From contig NZ_JBHSHQ010000061.1 of NCBI RefSeq assembly GCF_042652985.1, forward strand, positions 1 to 64,000: a stretch of DNA of 64,000 nt, written 5' to 3'. The notes beneath the pieces were generated by a model that was given only the letters and a program-made list of their open reading frames with translations, made no database searches and was not told where the DNA came from. The stretch's first letter is position 1. The number at the start of each line of letters is the position of its first letter. The DNA is from Ruoffia tabacinasalis (lineage in GTDB: Bacteria > Bacillota > Bacilli > Lactobacillales > Aerococcaceae). A program made the translations under genes and the position numbers. Below are positions 8,331 to 18,439 of this stretch, piece by piece.

Positions 8331-10514
8331 ATGAACGGAAAATTCTTTAACCTAATGCAAACATTAGGTAGATCTTTCATGTTACCGATCGCTTTATTAC
8401 CGGTAGCTGGTCTGTTTCTTGGTATTGGTGCAACCATTACTGGGGACGCATTTATTGCACAGTGGGGCTTAGAAAATATTCTAGGCGAAGGTACAATCCT
8501 TAACGGGATCTTAAGTATCTTGACTGATGTTGGAGACATTATTTTTGGAAATCTGGCATTGTTATTCGCAATTGCGGTGTCGAGTAGTTTAGCTACTGCC
8601 CGTAAAGAGGTTGCGGCACTTTCAGCCGTTATTGGTTACTTAGTCATGTATCAATCAATTACTAGTACGTTGGCAAACTTTGGTGACATTGAGTCATTAA
8701 AAGAGATCAACGGTTTAGTTGGTTCAGTCTTAGGTTTTGAAGAAACATTGAATACAGGAGTATTCGGTGGGATTATTATCGGTTTAGTTGTTGCTTACTT
8801 ACACAACAAATTCTACCGTGTTAAATTCCCAGATGCTTTATCATTCTTCGCGGGAACTCACTTTGTTCCAATTATCTCAACCGTTGCTGCTTTAATCGTT
8901 GGTGCAATCTTAGCCTTCGTTTGGCCATTCATCGGTGGGGGAATCGCTTGGTTAGGTGAGACAATCGCAGGATCAGGTCCAATTGGTGGATTCTTCTACG
9001 GTTACGTATACCGTGCATTAATCCCATTCGGCTTACACCACGTGTTCTACTTACCATTCTGGCAAACAGCAATGGGTGGTTCTATTGAGGTTGCTGGTGA
9101 AGTAGTTAACGGAGCGCAAAACATTGTCTTCGCTCAATTACAAAATGGTGACGTTATTAGTCCAGAAGCGGCTAAATACTTCTCATTCGCATTCCCAATG
9201 ATGTTAGTTGGTTTCCCAGCTGCAGCATTAGCAATGTACCATACAGCTAAACCTGAACGTAAAGCTGATGTTAAAGGTCTTTTATTCTCAAGTTCATTAA
9301 CTTCGTTCGTAACAGGTATAACAGAGCCGATTGAATTCTCAATTCTATTCGCCTCACCAGTACTTTACTTTGGTGTTAACGCGGTATTAGCTGGTTTATC
9401 AGTAGTAGTGGTTGAATTATTAAGTATCGGGGTTGGGTTTACATTCTCAGCTGGTTTCTTAGACTTCTTCCTATATGGTATGTTACCGGGTAATGAACGA
9501 ACAAACTGGATTATCTTAGCGATTTATTCACTTATTTGGGGATTAGTATACTACGGACTATTCCGTTGGGCGATTACGAAATTCGACTTAAAAACACCCG
9601 GTCGTGAAGATGATGAAGAAGAAACTCGTTTACGTAGTAAAGATGAGTACCGTGAAGAGCATGGTATTGGTCAAGCTGCTAAAACAACAACCACTTCATC
9701 AACAGGTGAATTAACTGAAGAGGAGTTACGCTCACAACAAATTTTAGAAGGTCTTGGTGGACAAGACAACTTAGCAAGCTTTACTAACTGTGCAACACGT
9801 CTACGTGTAACAGTTGAAGATGGCGAGCAAGTGAATCAAGCACAATTACGTCGTACAGGTGCTGCTGGAGTTACTGTAAGTGGTAAATCTGTACAAGTTA
9901 TCTATGGTACTCAAGTTGGTGGAATTGCGACTGACTTAGAAGATTATATTAACCGTGTTAACAAAGGTGAAATTCAAGTCACTGAAGCTACTTCTCAAGA
10001 AGCAGAAGTAGTTGTGGATGAAGAGCCAAAAGCAACTCCAGCAAAAGAAGAAACTGAACAAACAGTTGAAGGAATTGCAAGTCCATTAACAGGTCGTGTG
10101 GTTGCATTAACAGATGTTCCAGACGCAGCTTTTGCAAGTGAAGCATTAGGTAAAGGGGCAGCAATTGAGCCAACGGTTGGCGAAGTTGTATCACCAGTTA
10201 ATGGTAAAGTTGTTACTGTATTCCCAACAGGTCATGCGATTGGTTTACAAACTGAAGCTGGCGCTGAAATCTTAATTCACATCGGTCTTGATACAGTTAA
10301 TTTAGACGGTAAAGGCTTCAATGTGTTAGTTGATGCAGACGAAGAAGTAACTGTTGGACAAAAATTAGTTAAATTCGATATCGATCTAATTAAAGAAGCT
10401 GGTTACTCAACAATTACACCTGTTGTTGTAACAAACACAGCAAACTATAACAATGTCTCTGCTTCTGAGTTAGAAACAGTTAACGCAGGTGACGAGTTAA
10501 TTACAATTGATTAA
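8331..10514 (+). CDS. ptsG: Glucose-type PTS permease, fused EIICBA
   Basis: A 727-residue membrane protein that imports and phosphorylates glucose or a related hexose. Order: EIIC (about 1-425, with the FGLHHVFYLPFW and TGITEPIEFS segments of the glucose/GlcNAc group), an acidic linker, EIIB (about 440-530, phospho-Cys487 in TNCATRLR), an Ala/Glu/Pro linker, then EIIA-Glc (about 560-727, phospho-His650 in ILIHIGLDTVNLDGKGF). ATG 8331 is preferred to the open codon at 8310 because AAAGGGG lies before it and homology starts at MNGKFF. It is monocistronic with its own promoter and strong terminator. Substrate preference within the family cannot be read with certainty. Confidence 0.82.
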   Translation: MNGKFFNLMQTLGRSFMLPIALLPVAGLFLGIGATITGDAFIAQWGLENILGEGTILNGILSILTDVGDIIFGNLALLFAIAVSSSLATARKEVAALSAVIGYLVMYQSITSTLANFGDIESLKEINGLVGSVLGFEETLNTGVFGGIIIGLVVAYLHNKFYRVKFPDALSFFAGTHFVPIISTVAALIVGAILAFVWPFIGGGIAWLGETIAGSGPIGGFFYGYVYRALIPFGLHHVFYLPFWQTAMGGSIEVAGEVVNGAQNIVFAQLQNGDVISPEAAKYFSFAFPMMLVGFPAAALAMYHTAKPERKADVKGLLFSSSLTSFVTGITEPIEFSILFASPVLYFGVNAVLAGLSVVVVELLSIGVGFTFSAGFLDFFLYGMLPGNERTNWIILAIYSLIWGLVYYGLFRWAITKFDLKTPGREDDEEETRLRSKDEYREEHGIGQAAKTTTTSSTGELTEEELRSQQILEGLGGQDNLASFTNCATRLRVTVEDGEQVNQAQLRRTGAAGVTVSGKSVQVIYGTQVGGIATDLEDYINRVNKGEIQVTEATSQEAEVVVDEEPKATPAKEETEQTVEGIASPLTGRVVALTDVPDAAFASEALGKGAAIEPTVGEVVSPVNGKVVTVFPTGHAIGLQTEAGAEILIHIGLDTVNLDGKGFNVLVDADEEVTVGQKLVKFDIDLIKEAGYSTITPVVVTNTANYNNVSASELETVNAGDELITID

Positions 10515-10541
10515 TGATTGGAATTAATAACTAAAGTTTAC

Positions 10542-10583
10542 AAAGAAACCGCTAGTATCGGAAAAGGTACTAGCGGTTTCTTT
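10542..10583 (+). terminator. Strong intrinsic terminator after ptsG
   Basis: The 16-bp perfect stem AAAGAAACCGCTAGTA / TACTAGCGGTTTCTTT has a 10-nt loop. Confidence 0.9.
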
Positions 10584-10600
10584 GCCTTGTTAGGGATGAC

Positions 10601-10833
10601 AGCGTTTAACTGGAGGAATCTAAACAAATTGTTCCAGCTACGGCGTTTAACTGGAGGTATCTAAATGAATTGTTCCAGCTGCGGTGATTAACTGGAGGAA
10701 TCTAAATGAATTGTTCCAGCTGCGGTGATTAACTGGAGGAATCTAAATGAATTGTTCCAGCTACGGCGTTCAACCGGAGGAATTTAAATTAATTCATCCA
10801 GCTGAGGCGTTTAACCGGAACATTACAAAATTA
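10601..10833. repeat. Tandem hairpin repeat array, family A (six 41-bp units)
   Basis: The core AACTGGAGGAATCTAAAT recurs with its first A at 10608, 10649, 10690, 10731, 10772 and 10813, a strict 41-bp period. Each unit holds CTGGA..TCCAG arms separated by about 18 nt, forming an imperfect hairpin. The last units decay (AACCGGA). There is no coding frame and no variable spacer. It lies between the ptsG terminator and the lic operon. Confidence 0.9.
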
Positions 10834-10914
10834 TTCTTCCGCTTCTACTGAAGAAAGCACACCAATCAAGGGTTATAGCTTCCTCTTCCGCTTCATAAAG
10901 GAAAATGTTTAACT

Positions 10915-10929
10915 ATGAAAGCATTTACA
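10915..10929 (+). promoter_or_regulatory. Candidate cre (CcpA) site upstream of the lic operon
   Basis: ATGAAAGCATTTACA fits the cre consensus WTGNAANCGNWNNCW at all but one position (A for the central G). It lies 119 bp before the first GH1 gene. Confidence 0.4.
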
Positions 10930-11047
10930 TTGCGCTTCGAGAGAAATAGAATAGATTTATAAGTTATAGCAGACATATTTCCAGTACTTAAATTACTTAC
11001 GGAAGAAAGCAATAAAGTCGTTATAAATTTCAAGGAGGCAGATATAT

Positions 11048-12424
11048 ATGTATAAATTTCCAGATGGGTTCTTGTGGGGGACATCAACTTCAGGTCCACA
11101 AAGTGAAGGAGTGGAGCCAGGAGACGGTAAAGGGATGAGCAATTGGGACTATTGGTTCCAAGAAGCACCAGAGAAATTCCATAATGGCGTTGGACCTGGT
11201 CGCACGTCAACATTTTATAAGAACTATAAAGAGGATATTGATTTTCTTGAACAAACGGGACATACAACCTTTAGAACATCGATCCAATGGTCACGATTAA
11301 TTCCTGAAGGTGTTGGGGAAGTGAACCAACAAGCAGTTGAGTTTTACCGTGATGTATTCGAACGCATTAATGCTAAGGGCATCAAGTTGATGATGAATTT
11401 ATACCACTTTGATTTACCTTATGCCTTACAAGAAAAAGGCGGCTGGGAAAATAAAGAAACAGTCTACGCATTCCGTGATTTTGCAGCGACATGTTTTGAA
11501 CTGTTTGGCGATTTGGTGGACACTTGGTTTACATTCAATGAGCCCATCGTACCAGTTGAAGCAGGTTACTTAGGTGACTTTCATTATCCAGCCAAACATG
11601 ACTTTAAAGCAGCGATTCAAGTCGGGTACAATACACAACTTGCGAGTTCAATGGCAGTTGAAGCGTGTCACCGATTGAATCCAGATCACCGAATTAGTGT
11701 CATCCTTAATTTAACGCCGGCGTATCCGAAAAGTGATAGCCCTGAAGATAAGAAAGCAGCGCGCATTGCGGAATTATTCCAAGCGAAAAGCTTCTTAGAT
11801 CCATCAGTGAAAGGTGAGTATCCAGAGGAATTAGTACAAATTGTTAAAGACGCAAATGCTTTACCAGAGTATACCGACGAAGAATTAGACATTATCAAAA
11901 ACAACACGGTCGATTTCTTAGGTGTAAATTACTATCAACCATTACGTGTACAAGCACCGTCACATACAGGTGACATTGATGTTGCATTAGGTTTAGAGAA
12001 TTACTTCGACAACTACATTATGCCAGGTAGAAAAATTAATCCACACCGCGGTTGGGAGATTTACGAACAAGGTATTTATGATATCGCGATGGATATTAAA
12101 GAAAATTACGATAACATCGAATGGATCTTGACTGAGAATGGTATGGGGGTTGAAGGCGAAGAGAAATTTAAAGTAGACGGTATGATTCAAGATGACTACC
12201 GCATTGAATTTATCCAAAATCATTTAAAAGAATTACACCGAGCCATTCAAGACGGCGCAAACTGCCATGGTTATATGTTATGGACATTTATTGACTGCTG
12301 GTCATGGTTAAATGCTTACAAAAACCGTTATGGCTTAGTCGAATTAGATTTAGAAACACAAGAGAAAACAATGAAAAAATCAGGTTACTGGTTTAAAGAA
12401 TTGAGCGAGAACAACGGCTTTTAA
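11048..12424 (+). CDS. GH1 6-phospho-beta-glucosidase (lic operon, first)
   Basis: A 458-residue cytosolic GH1 (beta/alpha)8-barrel enzyme that hydrolyses phosphorylated beta-glucosides delivered by the PTS. The N-terminal FPDGFLWGTSTSGPQSEG, acid/base Glu165 in FNEP and nucleophile Glu363 in TENG are intact. The C-terminal SWLNAYKNRYG carries the Ser, Lys and Tyr that bind the 6-phosphate. AAGGAGG precedes the ATG. It is the first gene of a co-oriented cluster running to 18604, followed 32 bp later by the licR-type activator. The natural aglycone is unknown. Confidence 0.88.
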   Translation: MYKFPDGFLWGTSTSGPQSEGVEPGDGKGMSNWDYWFQEAPEKFHNGVGPGRTSTFYKNYKEDIDFLEQTGHTTFRTSIQWSRLIPEGVGEVNQQAVEFYRDVFERINAKGIKLMMNLYHFDLPYALQEKGGWENKETVYAFRDFAATCFELFGDLVDTWFTFNEPIVPVEAGYLGDFHYPAKHDFKAAIQVGYNTQLASSMAVEACHRLNPDHRISVILNLTPAYPKSDSPEDKKAARIAELFQAKSFLDPSVKGEYPEELVQIVKDANALPEYTDEELDIIKNNTVDFLGVNYYQPLRVQAPSHTGDIDVALGLENYFDNYIMPGRKINPHRGWEIYEQGIYDIAMDIKENYDNIEWILTENGMGVEGEEKFKVDGMIQDDYRIEFIQNHLKELHRAIQDGANCHGYMLWTFIDCWSWLNAYKNRYGLVELDLETQEKTMKKSGYWFKELSENNGF

Positions 12425-12456
12425 GCTAGTATACCTTTAGAAGGTGAGAATTAAAG

Positions 12457-14478
12457 ATGAGTAATTTACCCATAAATAGTAAAGACGCTCAGATAATACA
12501 GTTTTTATATAAGAAATCAGAAGAATATCTATCAAGTACGTTGATTGGCGAACACATTAGTGTGTCAGACCGAACCGCCCGCAAATATATTAAGAATATT
12601 AAACAATTTCTACCAGAACACGGTGGGAAAATCGAAACGAAAAAAGGCTATGGCTTCAAATTAAAAGTCACTGACAGCGTGAAGTTTAACCGGATGTTAG
12701 AAGAGTTGAGTTCTAACCGACGCAACCCTTCTGATGTTCTGTCTATGACGGAAGCGAAAGACCGAGAACGATTCATTTTAAACAAGATTTTCTTAGAAGA
12801 TCAGTTGTTTACGGTAGATGAATATGCGATTGAGTTATTTGTTAGTACATCAACGATTATGCACGCTCTGCAAAACATACGCAACTTCTTCAGTCATTAT
12901 GATTTAACTTTACGTAACAATGTGAATGAAGGGGTATCTGTTGAAGGACCTGAAATTGAGAAAAGACGCTTTATCTTGAATTACTTTTTTGATTCAAAGC
13001 AAATCGATTACTTTATGGACTTTAATCATGACCATTTTGCAGGCTTAGATTTATCGATTGAGTCATTATTTATTATAGTTTTAGAAGAATGTCGCAATGG
13101 CGCAATTCAATTATCTGATTATGTATTACAGAATCTTGTCTTACACCTTGCTTTAGCCATTGTACGAATTAAGGCAGGTAAGACGATTGATTCCTTTCGA
13201 AGTAAGCAAAGTCTGGATATTAGTTATGAGATTGAAATTGCGGACCGTATCGTAAAGCGAGTGGAAACATTAGCGGATGTGACGTTTCCAGATGATGAAG
13301 CCAACTACATTGCCCTCCATCTGAAGTCTAAATCTAAACATGATAAAGCCGATGATCCGGAAGCAAGTAAGACGGAGTTACAAAACCAGATTATTGAAGT
13401 TTTATCACTGATTGAGGAAAGTAGTGAGATGCAATTTAGTATGGATCCCATGATTGTGATGGGATTGGAGGCGCATTTTGAACCGTTACTGACTCGGTTG
13501 AAGATGGACATTCCATTAAAGAATCCCCTATACGAGGAAGTATATGAAAAATACGCCCCCGTATTCAATGAAACGAAACGGTACTTTTCTCAAATGCCTC
13601 TATTAAAAGACTTTGAGATTGATAATCATGAATGGGCTTATATTACCTTACATATGCTGGCGTCAGTTGAGCGGTTCCGTCAAAGTCAACGTTTGAAAGT
13701 GATCGTGATTTGTTCTACCGGAATGGGAAGTGCGCAAATGCTTCGCAACCGATTAGAGAATGAATTTGGTCAAAGTATTCAAATTGTAGATGTCATTAGT
13801 TACTATCAACTGAATGAGAGTCAATTGGAAGATGTGAATTTAATCGTCTCAACGATTGATATTTCAGTGTCTTTCTTCTCAATTCCAGTCGTTCGTGTCA
13901 GTGTCTTTTTAACCGAATCAGACATTGCTCAAATTGATGCTTATATTAAAGACCGGAGTTCAACAGACAGTTTCGTAACACCGAAATTACTGGCTGAAAA
14001 CCATGCCCTGCGATTATTTGACACTTACTTTAGTGAAGATAGATATTTAGTCACATCAGGGCCGCAGACGCGCGACACACTTTTGAAAGAATTAGTGAGC
14101 AGCTTAACGGGTTGTCAAACACCGTCGCAAGTGAATGAATTTATTAAACATATTGAACTGAGAGAACGTTTTGGTTCCCTCGCTTTCTCAGATACAATCG
14201 CCTTTCCACATCCGTCGATTGCCTTAACAGTGCATAGCGAGATGGCGATAGCCATTGTACCAGAAGGGATGTATTGGGATGAGGATCACCAAGCAGTCAA
14301 GTTTATTATTTTAATGTCACCGTCAAAAGTGATGAATAAAGGCTTAAGTCAAGTGACGGATTACTTCGTTGATTTAATCGACAATGAAGCCGATCAGGCT
14401 GAGTTATTGGAAGAGCCCAGTTTTGAACATTTTAAAGAAAAATTTATAAAAAATCATACAAAGCAAAAGGAGAAATAG
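12457..14478 (+). CDS. licR: LicR-type PRD transcriptional activator with EIIB- and EIIA-like domains
   Basis: A 673-residue regulator. Order: HTH (about 1-65), a second Mga-like HTH (about 85-160), PRD1 (about 195-300, with His in VLHLALA and ALHLKSK), PRD2 (about 310-405, with GLEAHFEPL and ITLHMLAS), an EIIB-like domain (Cys419 in ICSTGMGS) and an EIIA-Fru/Mtl-like domain (His585 in AFPHPSIA). In LicR/MtlR proteins phosphorylation by HPr and EIIB couples activity to sugar flux. It sits inside the operon it presumably activates, 3 bp before the EIIB gene. The symbol is assigned by architecture and context. Confidence 0.82.
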   Translation: MSNLPINSKDAQIIQFLYKKSEEYLSSTLIGEHISVSDRTARKYIKNIKQFLPEHGGKIETKKGYGFKLKVTDSVKFNRMLEELSSNRRNPSDVLSMTEAKDRERFILNKIFLEDQLFTVDEYAIELFVSTSTIMHALQNIRNFFSHYDLTLRNNVNEGVSVEGPEIEKRRFILNYFFDSKQIDYFMDFNHDHFAGLDLSIESLFIIVLEECRNGAIQLSDYVLQNLVLHLALAIVRIKAGKTIDSFRSKQSLDISYEIEIADRIVKRVETLADVTFPDDEANYIALHLKSKSKHDKADDPEASKTELQNQIIEVLSLIEESSEMQFSMDPMIVMGLEAHFEPLLTRLKMDIPLKNPLYEEVYEKYAPVFNETKRYFSQMPLLKDFEIDNHEWAYITLHMLASVERFRQSQRLKVIVICSTGMGSAQMLRNRLENEFGQSIQIVDVISYYQLNESQLEDVNLIVSTIDISVSFFSIPVVRVSVFLTESDIAQIDAYIKDRSSTDSFVTPKLLAENHALRLFDTYFSEDRYLVTSGPQTRDTLLKELVSSLTGCQTPSQVNEFIKHIELRERFGSLAFSDTIAFPHPSIALTVHSEMAIAIVPEGMYWDEDHQAVKFIILMSPSKVMNKGLSQVTDYFVDLIDNEADQAELLEEPSFEHFKEKFIKNHTKQKEK

Positions 14479-14481
14479 AAT

Positions 14482-14790
14482 ATGAAAGAGATTATGTTAG
14501 TTTGTAACGCAGGTATGTCAACAAGTATGTTAGTAACAAAAATGCAAAAAGCCGCTGAAGCTCAAGGTGTCGACGCGAAAATTTGGGCAGTATCATTATC
14601 AGAAGTGGATGAAAACATTAAAAAGAATAACATCGAAGCCATCTTAGTTGGACCGCAAGTAAAATTCGTCGTTAAAAAATTCAAAGCCGCTTATGAACCA
14701 GAGATTCAAGTGACAGATATTCCAATGGCAGATTATGGAAGAATGGATGGAGAGAAAGTTCTAGCTTTAGCACTTTCCCTGCTTGACTAA
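14482..14790 (+). CDS. licB: PTS lactose/cellobiose-family EIIB
   Basis: A 102-residue cytosolic phosphocarrier that passes phosphate from EIIA to the sugar. Cys8 in LVCNAGMSTS is the phosphorylation site typical of CelA/LicB. AAAAGGAG lies before the start. Spacing to licR is 3 bp and to the EIIA gene 36 bp, consistent with one operon. EIIC is encoded four genes on. Confidence 0.9.
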   Translation: MKEIMLVCNAGMSTSMLVTKMQKAAEAQGVDAKIWAVSLSEVDENIKKNNIEAILVGPQVKFVVKKFKAAYEPEIQVTDIPMADYGRMDGEKVLALALSLLD

Positions 14791-14826
14791 AAAAGAAACG
14801 GAATGGACAGATAGGAGTACAGACAA

Positions 14827-15153
14827 ATGAGTGAACCAGTAAATTTAGAAGCTATTATGGGCTTAATTATGTACGGCGGAGATGCTAAAGGAAAAGCGAT
14901 TGAAGCCATTGAAGCAGCTAAAGAAAATGATTTTGAAACTGCTGAAGCGAAGATTGCTGAAGCGAGTGAATCTTTAGTCACAGCGCATCAATCTCAAACA
15001 AGTTTATTAACCAATGAAGCTCAAGGCGAATCGATGGAAGTGTCTTTATTATTAATCCACGGACAAGATCATTTGATGAACGCGATTACCTTTATTGATT
15101 TAGCCAAAGAAGTGATTGATATTCATAAAAAATTCGCTGCCTTAGAAAAGTAG
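14827..15153 (+). CDS. licA: PTS lactose/cellobiose-family EIIA
   Basis: A 108-residue, all-helical trimeric phosphocarrier (CelC/LicA type). Phospho-His78 lies in LLIHGQDHLMNA, with the conserved Asp81 that binds the trimer metal. It is followed without a gap by the DUF3284 gene and shares the operon with EIIB and EIIC. ATAGGAGTACAG precedes the ATG. Confidence 0.9.
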   Translation: MSEPVNLEAIMGLIMYGGDAKGKAIEAIEAAKENDFETAEAKIAEASESLVTAHQSQTSLLTNEAQGESMEVSLLLIHGQDHLMNAITFIDLAKEVIDIHKKFAALEK

Positions 15154-15162
15154 GTGAAAGGA

Positions 15163-15603
15163 TTGGAAATTACAAAAGTATATGATGCACATTCGGAAGA
15201 TTTCTTTCATCTTCTAAGAAATTCTTTCAAAGCAGATTATCAAAGTAATACTAAAAAAGCCATAAATGTGTTAGATATTCAACCAGGACTCAAGTACACA
15301 AAACATTTTGGCAAAGACAATAAACAAAAAGTGCTTATTGAAGTGGAAGAGATGACTTTTCCACTTCATTACCGAGTGAAGTTATCTTCGAATCGAGGAG
15401 ATAATATTATTGAATACTTAGTTGAACCAAAAGATGACAATGAAATAGAGGTGACTTACCGAGAAGAATACGTGAATACGGATTTTTTCACTAAATGGAA
15501 TAACAAACTATTGTATCCATTATTTAAGAAGAAATTTCAAAAACGGATGGAAGCACAAGTCGATAATTTAATAAGACATTCTAAAGTAAGGAAGGGAAGC
15601 TAA
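15163..15603 (+). CDS. DUF3284 domain protein of the cellobiose PTS operon
   Basis: A 146-residue soluble protein of the DUF3284 family, which recurs beside cellobiose-type PTS genes in Lactobacillales; its function is unknown. A START/SRPBCC-like fold is possible from the alternating beta pattern, but this is inference. The start is TTG 15163 (peptide then MEITKVYDAH): an exact AGGTGA at 15152-15157 is 5 nt away, whereas the alternative GTG 15154 has no usable Shine-Dalgarno. Its stop overlaps the next ATG by one base, implying translational coupling to the GH1 gene. Confidence 0.75.
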   Translation: MEITKVYDAHSEDFFHLLRNSFKADYQSNTKKAINVLDIQPGLKYTKHFGKDNKQKVLIEVEEMTFPLHYRVKLSSNRGDNIIEYLVEPKDDNEIEVTYREEYVNTDFFTKWNNKLLYPLFKKKFQKRMEAQVDNLIRHSKVRKGS

Positions 15604-17036
15604 TGACAGTAAAAAACTTTCCAAAAGGCTTTCTATGGGGATCTGCTTCGGCAGCTTACCAAGTAGAAGGCGCTTGGGATAAAGATGGTAAAAGTGAATC
15701 AATTTGGGACCGCTATGTTCGCATTCCAGGAACAACTTTTAAAGGAACGAATGGTAACTTAGCTGTCGATCATTATCACCGTTACAAAGAAGATGTTGCT
15801 TTAATGGCAGAACAAGGCTTAAAAGCTTACCGATTCTCTATTGCTTGGACGCGAATCTTACCTCAAGGCCGCGGGGAAGTAAACCAAGCGGGTATCCAGT
15901 TCTATTCAGACCTAATTGATGAACTGCTTGCCCATGATATTGAGCCGGTAGTGACGATTTATCATTGGGATTTACCGCAAGTGTTACAAGAAGAGTATGG
16001 TGGATGGGAATCACGCCAAATTGTGGATGACTTTGTTAATTATTCCGCCGTTCTCTTTGAAGCTTTCGGCGACCGCGTTAAGTATTGGGTGACATTAAAT
16101 GAGCAAAATATCTTTATGACTTTAGGTTATGTTCAAGAATTACACCCACCGAAAGTCCACAGTTACCAGCGCATGTATAATGCCAACCATAATGCGAACT
16201 TAGCGAATGCATTAACAATTAAAAAGTTTCGTGAAATGAAAGTTCCTGGGCAAATCGGACCAAGTTTTGCTTACAATCCAGCCTATTCCATTGATTCGAA
16301 GCCAGAGAATGTAATCGCCACTGAAAACTATGAAGCCTTTAACAGCTCATGGTGGATGGATATGTACATTAATGGAAAATATCCTAAGACAGTATTGAAA
16401 GCGCTTGAGGGTATGGATATTCATATTGATATCCAAGAAGGTGATGATGAAATCCTTGCCGATGCCCGACCTGACTTTTTAGGAATAAATTATTATCAAA
16501 CGAATACAGTTGCTTATAATCCAGTGGATGGAGTATCAGTTGGGAAGATGAATACAACCGGCGAAAAGGGATCTTCGGAAGAATCAGGTATGCCAGGACT
16601 TTTCAAACGCGTGCAAAACCCATTCGTCGAACGAACAAATTGGGATTGGGAAATTGATCCGCAAGGTTTGAAACTAGGTATTAAACGCATTACCAATCGT
16701 TATGACATTCCAATTATGATTACGGAAAATGGTCTGGGTGAGTATGACAAGTTAACAGAAGACAAAGAAATTCATGATGACTACCGTATCAAATACATTA
16801 GTGACCATGTGGATGCGATTGGAGAAGCTATCCAAGAAGGTTCAGACGTGATTGGTTACTGTACTTGGTCTTACACGGATTTACTGTCATGGCTGAATGG
16901 GTATCAAAAGCGTTACGGTTTTGTGTACGTTGACCGTGAAGAAGATGATGCGACAGCGAAGTTAACACGTTATAAAAAAGATAGTTACTATTGGTATAAA
17001 AATTTAATAGAACAATTTAACAAGGAGGTAAATTAA
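15603..17036 (+). CDS. GH1 6-phospho-beta-glucosidase (lic operon, second)
   Basis: A 477-residue GH1 enzyme with FPKGFLWGSASAAYQVEGAW at the N-terminus. Acid/base Glu167 is in LNEQN, where the usual Pro after Glu is Gln (also seen in other 6-phospho members). Nucleophile Glu375 is in ITENGLG, and the phosphate-binding LSWLNGYQKRYG is intact. It overlaps DUF3284 by one base and is followed by EIIC after 1 bp, so it is tightly embedded in the operon and probably the main hydrolase for its substrate. Confidence 0.88.
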   Translation: MTVKNFPKGFLWGSASAAYQVEGAWDKDGKSESIWDRYVRIPGTTFKGTNGNLAVDHYHRYKEDVALMAEQGLKAYRFSIAWTRILPQGRGEVNQAGIQFYSDLIDELLAHDIEPVVTIYHWDLPQVLQEEYGGWESRQIVDDFVNYSAVLFEAFGDRVKYWVTLNEQNIFMTLGYVQELHPPKVHSYQRMYNANHNANLANALTIKKFREMKVPGQIGPSFAYNPAYSIDSKPENVIATENYEAFNSSWWMDMYINGKYPKTVLKALEGMDIHIDIQEGDDEILADARPDFLGINYYQTNTVAYNPVDGVSVGKMNTTGEKGSSEESGMPGLFKRVQNPFVERTNWDWEIDPQGLKLGIKRITNRYDIPIMITENGLGEYDKLTEDKEIHDDYRIKYISDHVDAIGEAIQEGSDVIGYCTWSYTDLLSWLNGYQKRYGFVYVDREEDDATAKLTRYKKDSYYWYKNLIEQFNKEVN

Positions 17037-17037
17037 T

Positions 17038-18438
17038 ATGTCGTTTAAAGACAATCTTACAGACAAATTTATGGAGATCTCAGGTAGAATCGGATCTCAA
17101 CGCCACTTAGTCGCAATTCGTGACTCATTTATTGCGGCGATGCCGATAACGATGGCGGGTTCAATTGCTGTATTACTTAACGTATTCTTACGTGACTTAC
17201 CAACAAACTTAAGGTGGGATGGCTTCTTATCTGCTATGGCACCGATTGTTGAAATTAACAGTTACGTGTATGCCGGAACGATTGCCTTAATGGCGATGTT
17301 CTTCGCATTCTCACTCGGTAGCAACTTAGCAGAAAGCTACGGCGTGAATTCACTTGCCGGAGGATTAATCTCATTCGCCAGTTTCCTAGCTGTTGTACCT
17401 CAAACGATTGATGTAGCAACTGATTTATCAGGCGTTGATGGATCAGTCATTTCATCACTGACAGAATTTGGAATGACAGTGTCTGAGACCGATGGGGTGT
17501 CGAGTTTAATGACAAACACAACCGGTCTGGCCTTAAATTATCTAGGTGCGACTGGATTATTCAGTGCATTAATTATTGGGATGATCTCAACGATGATTTA
17601 TTCATACTTAATGCGTAAGAACATCACGATCAAGATGCCAGATACAGTACCACCAGCAGTTAATAAAGCATTCGCTGCTATTATTCCAGGTACAGTTGCC
17701 ATTTATGCTTCAGCTATCATTGGTTATTTAGCTTTATCATTGACTGGTTTATCACTGAATGATTTAATTTCTCAATACATTCAATTACCATTAATGGGCT
17801 TATCACAAGGTATCGGAAGTGTTATCTTATTAACATTCTTAGTTCAATTATTCTGGTTCTTTGGTTTACATGGACACAACGTTCTTGCACCAATTATGGA
17901 CGGAGTATACGGAGCAGCCTTAAACGAGAATACTGCCATCTATGAAACTACACGTGATATCGCTCAATTACCTTGGGACTGGACACGTGGATCATTCGAT
18001 GCTTATGCACAAATGGGTGGTTCAGGAGCAACACTTGCTTTAATTATCGCCATTCTTTGGTTCTCGAAACGTGAAGAACACAAAACAATTGCTAAATTAT
18101 CAGCACCAATGGGGATTTTCAATATTAACGAGCCGGTCATCTTCGGTATGCCGGTTGTATTAAACCCACAATTTGCAATTCCTTGGTTAATTACACCACC
18201 AATCTTGGTTACGATTGCTTATCTTGTAACTTCATGGGGATGGGTTCCGCCAGTATTCTTAGCAGTTCCTTGGATTACACCTCCAGGACTATACGCATAC
18301 CTTGCTACCGGTGGTAGTTTTGGAGCAGCTGTCCTATCACTCTTTAATATTGTCGTGGCATTTTTCATCTATGCACCGTTTGTCATTGCAGCCAATCGAG
18401 TGAAAGTAGACGACACAACGATTGAGTCTGTGAATTAA
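17038..18438 (+). CDS. licC: PTS cellobiose-family EIIC permease
   Basis: A 466-residue membrane permease of the Lac/Cel EIIC family with about ten helices. The family segments RDSFIAAMPITMAGSIAVLL (about residues 28-47), LFWFFGLHGHNVLAPIMDG (about 275-295) and NINEPVIFGMPVVLNP (about 360-375) are evident; the NEP and His residues line the sugar site. AAGGAGGTAAAT precedes the start. With licB and licA it makes a complete cellobiose/oligo-beta-glucoside PTS. Confidence 0.9.
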   Translation: MSFKDNLTDKFMEISGRIGSQRHLVAIRDSFIAAMPITMAGSIAVLLNVFLRDLPTNLRWDGFLSAMAPIVEINSYVYAGTIALMAMFFAFSLGSNLAESYGVNSLAGGLISFASFLAVVPQTIDVATDLSGVDGSVISSLTEFGMTVSETDGVSSLMTNTTGLALNYLGATGLFSALIIGMISTMIYSYLMRKNITIKMPDTVPPAVNKAFAAIIPGTVAIYASAIIGYLALSLTGLSLNDLISQYIQLPLMGLSQGIGSVILLTFLVQLFWFFGLHGHNVLAPIMDGVYGAALNENTAIYETTRDIAQLPWDWTRGSFDAYAQMGGSGATLALIIAILWFSKREEHKTIAKLSAPMGIFNINEPVIFGMPVVLNPQFAIPWLITPPILVTIAYLVTSWGWVPPVFLAVPWITPPGLYAYLATGGSFGAAVLSLFNIVVAFFIYAPFVIAANRVKVDDTTIESVN

Positions 18439-18439
18439 T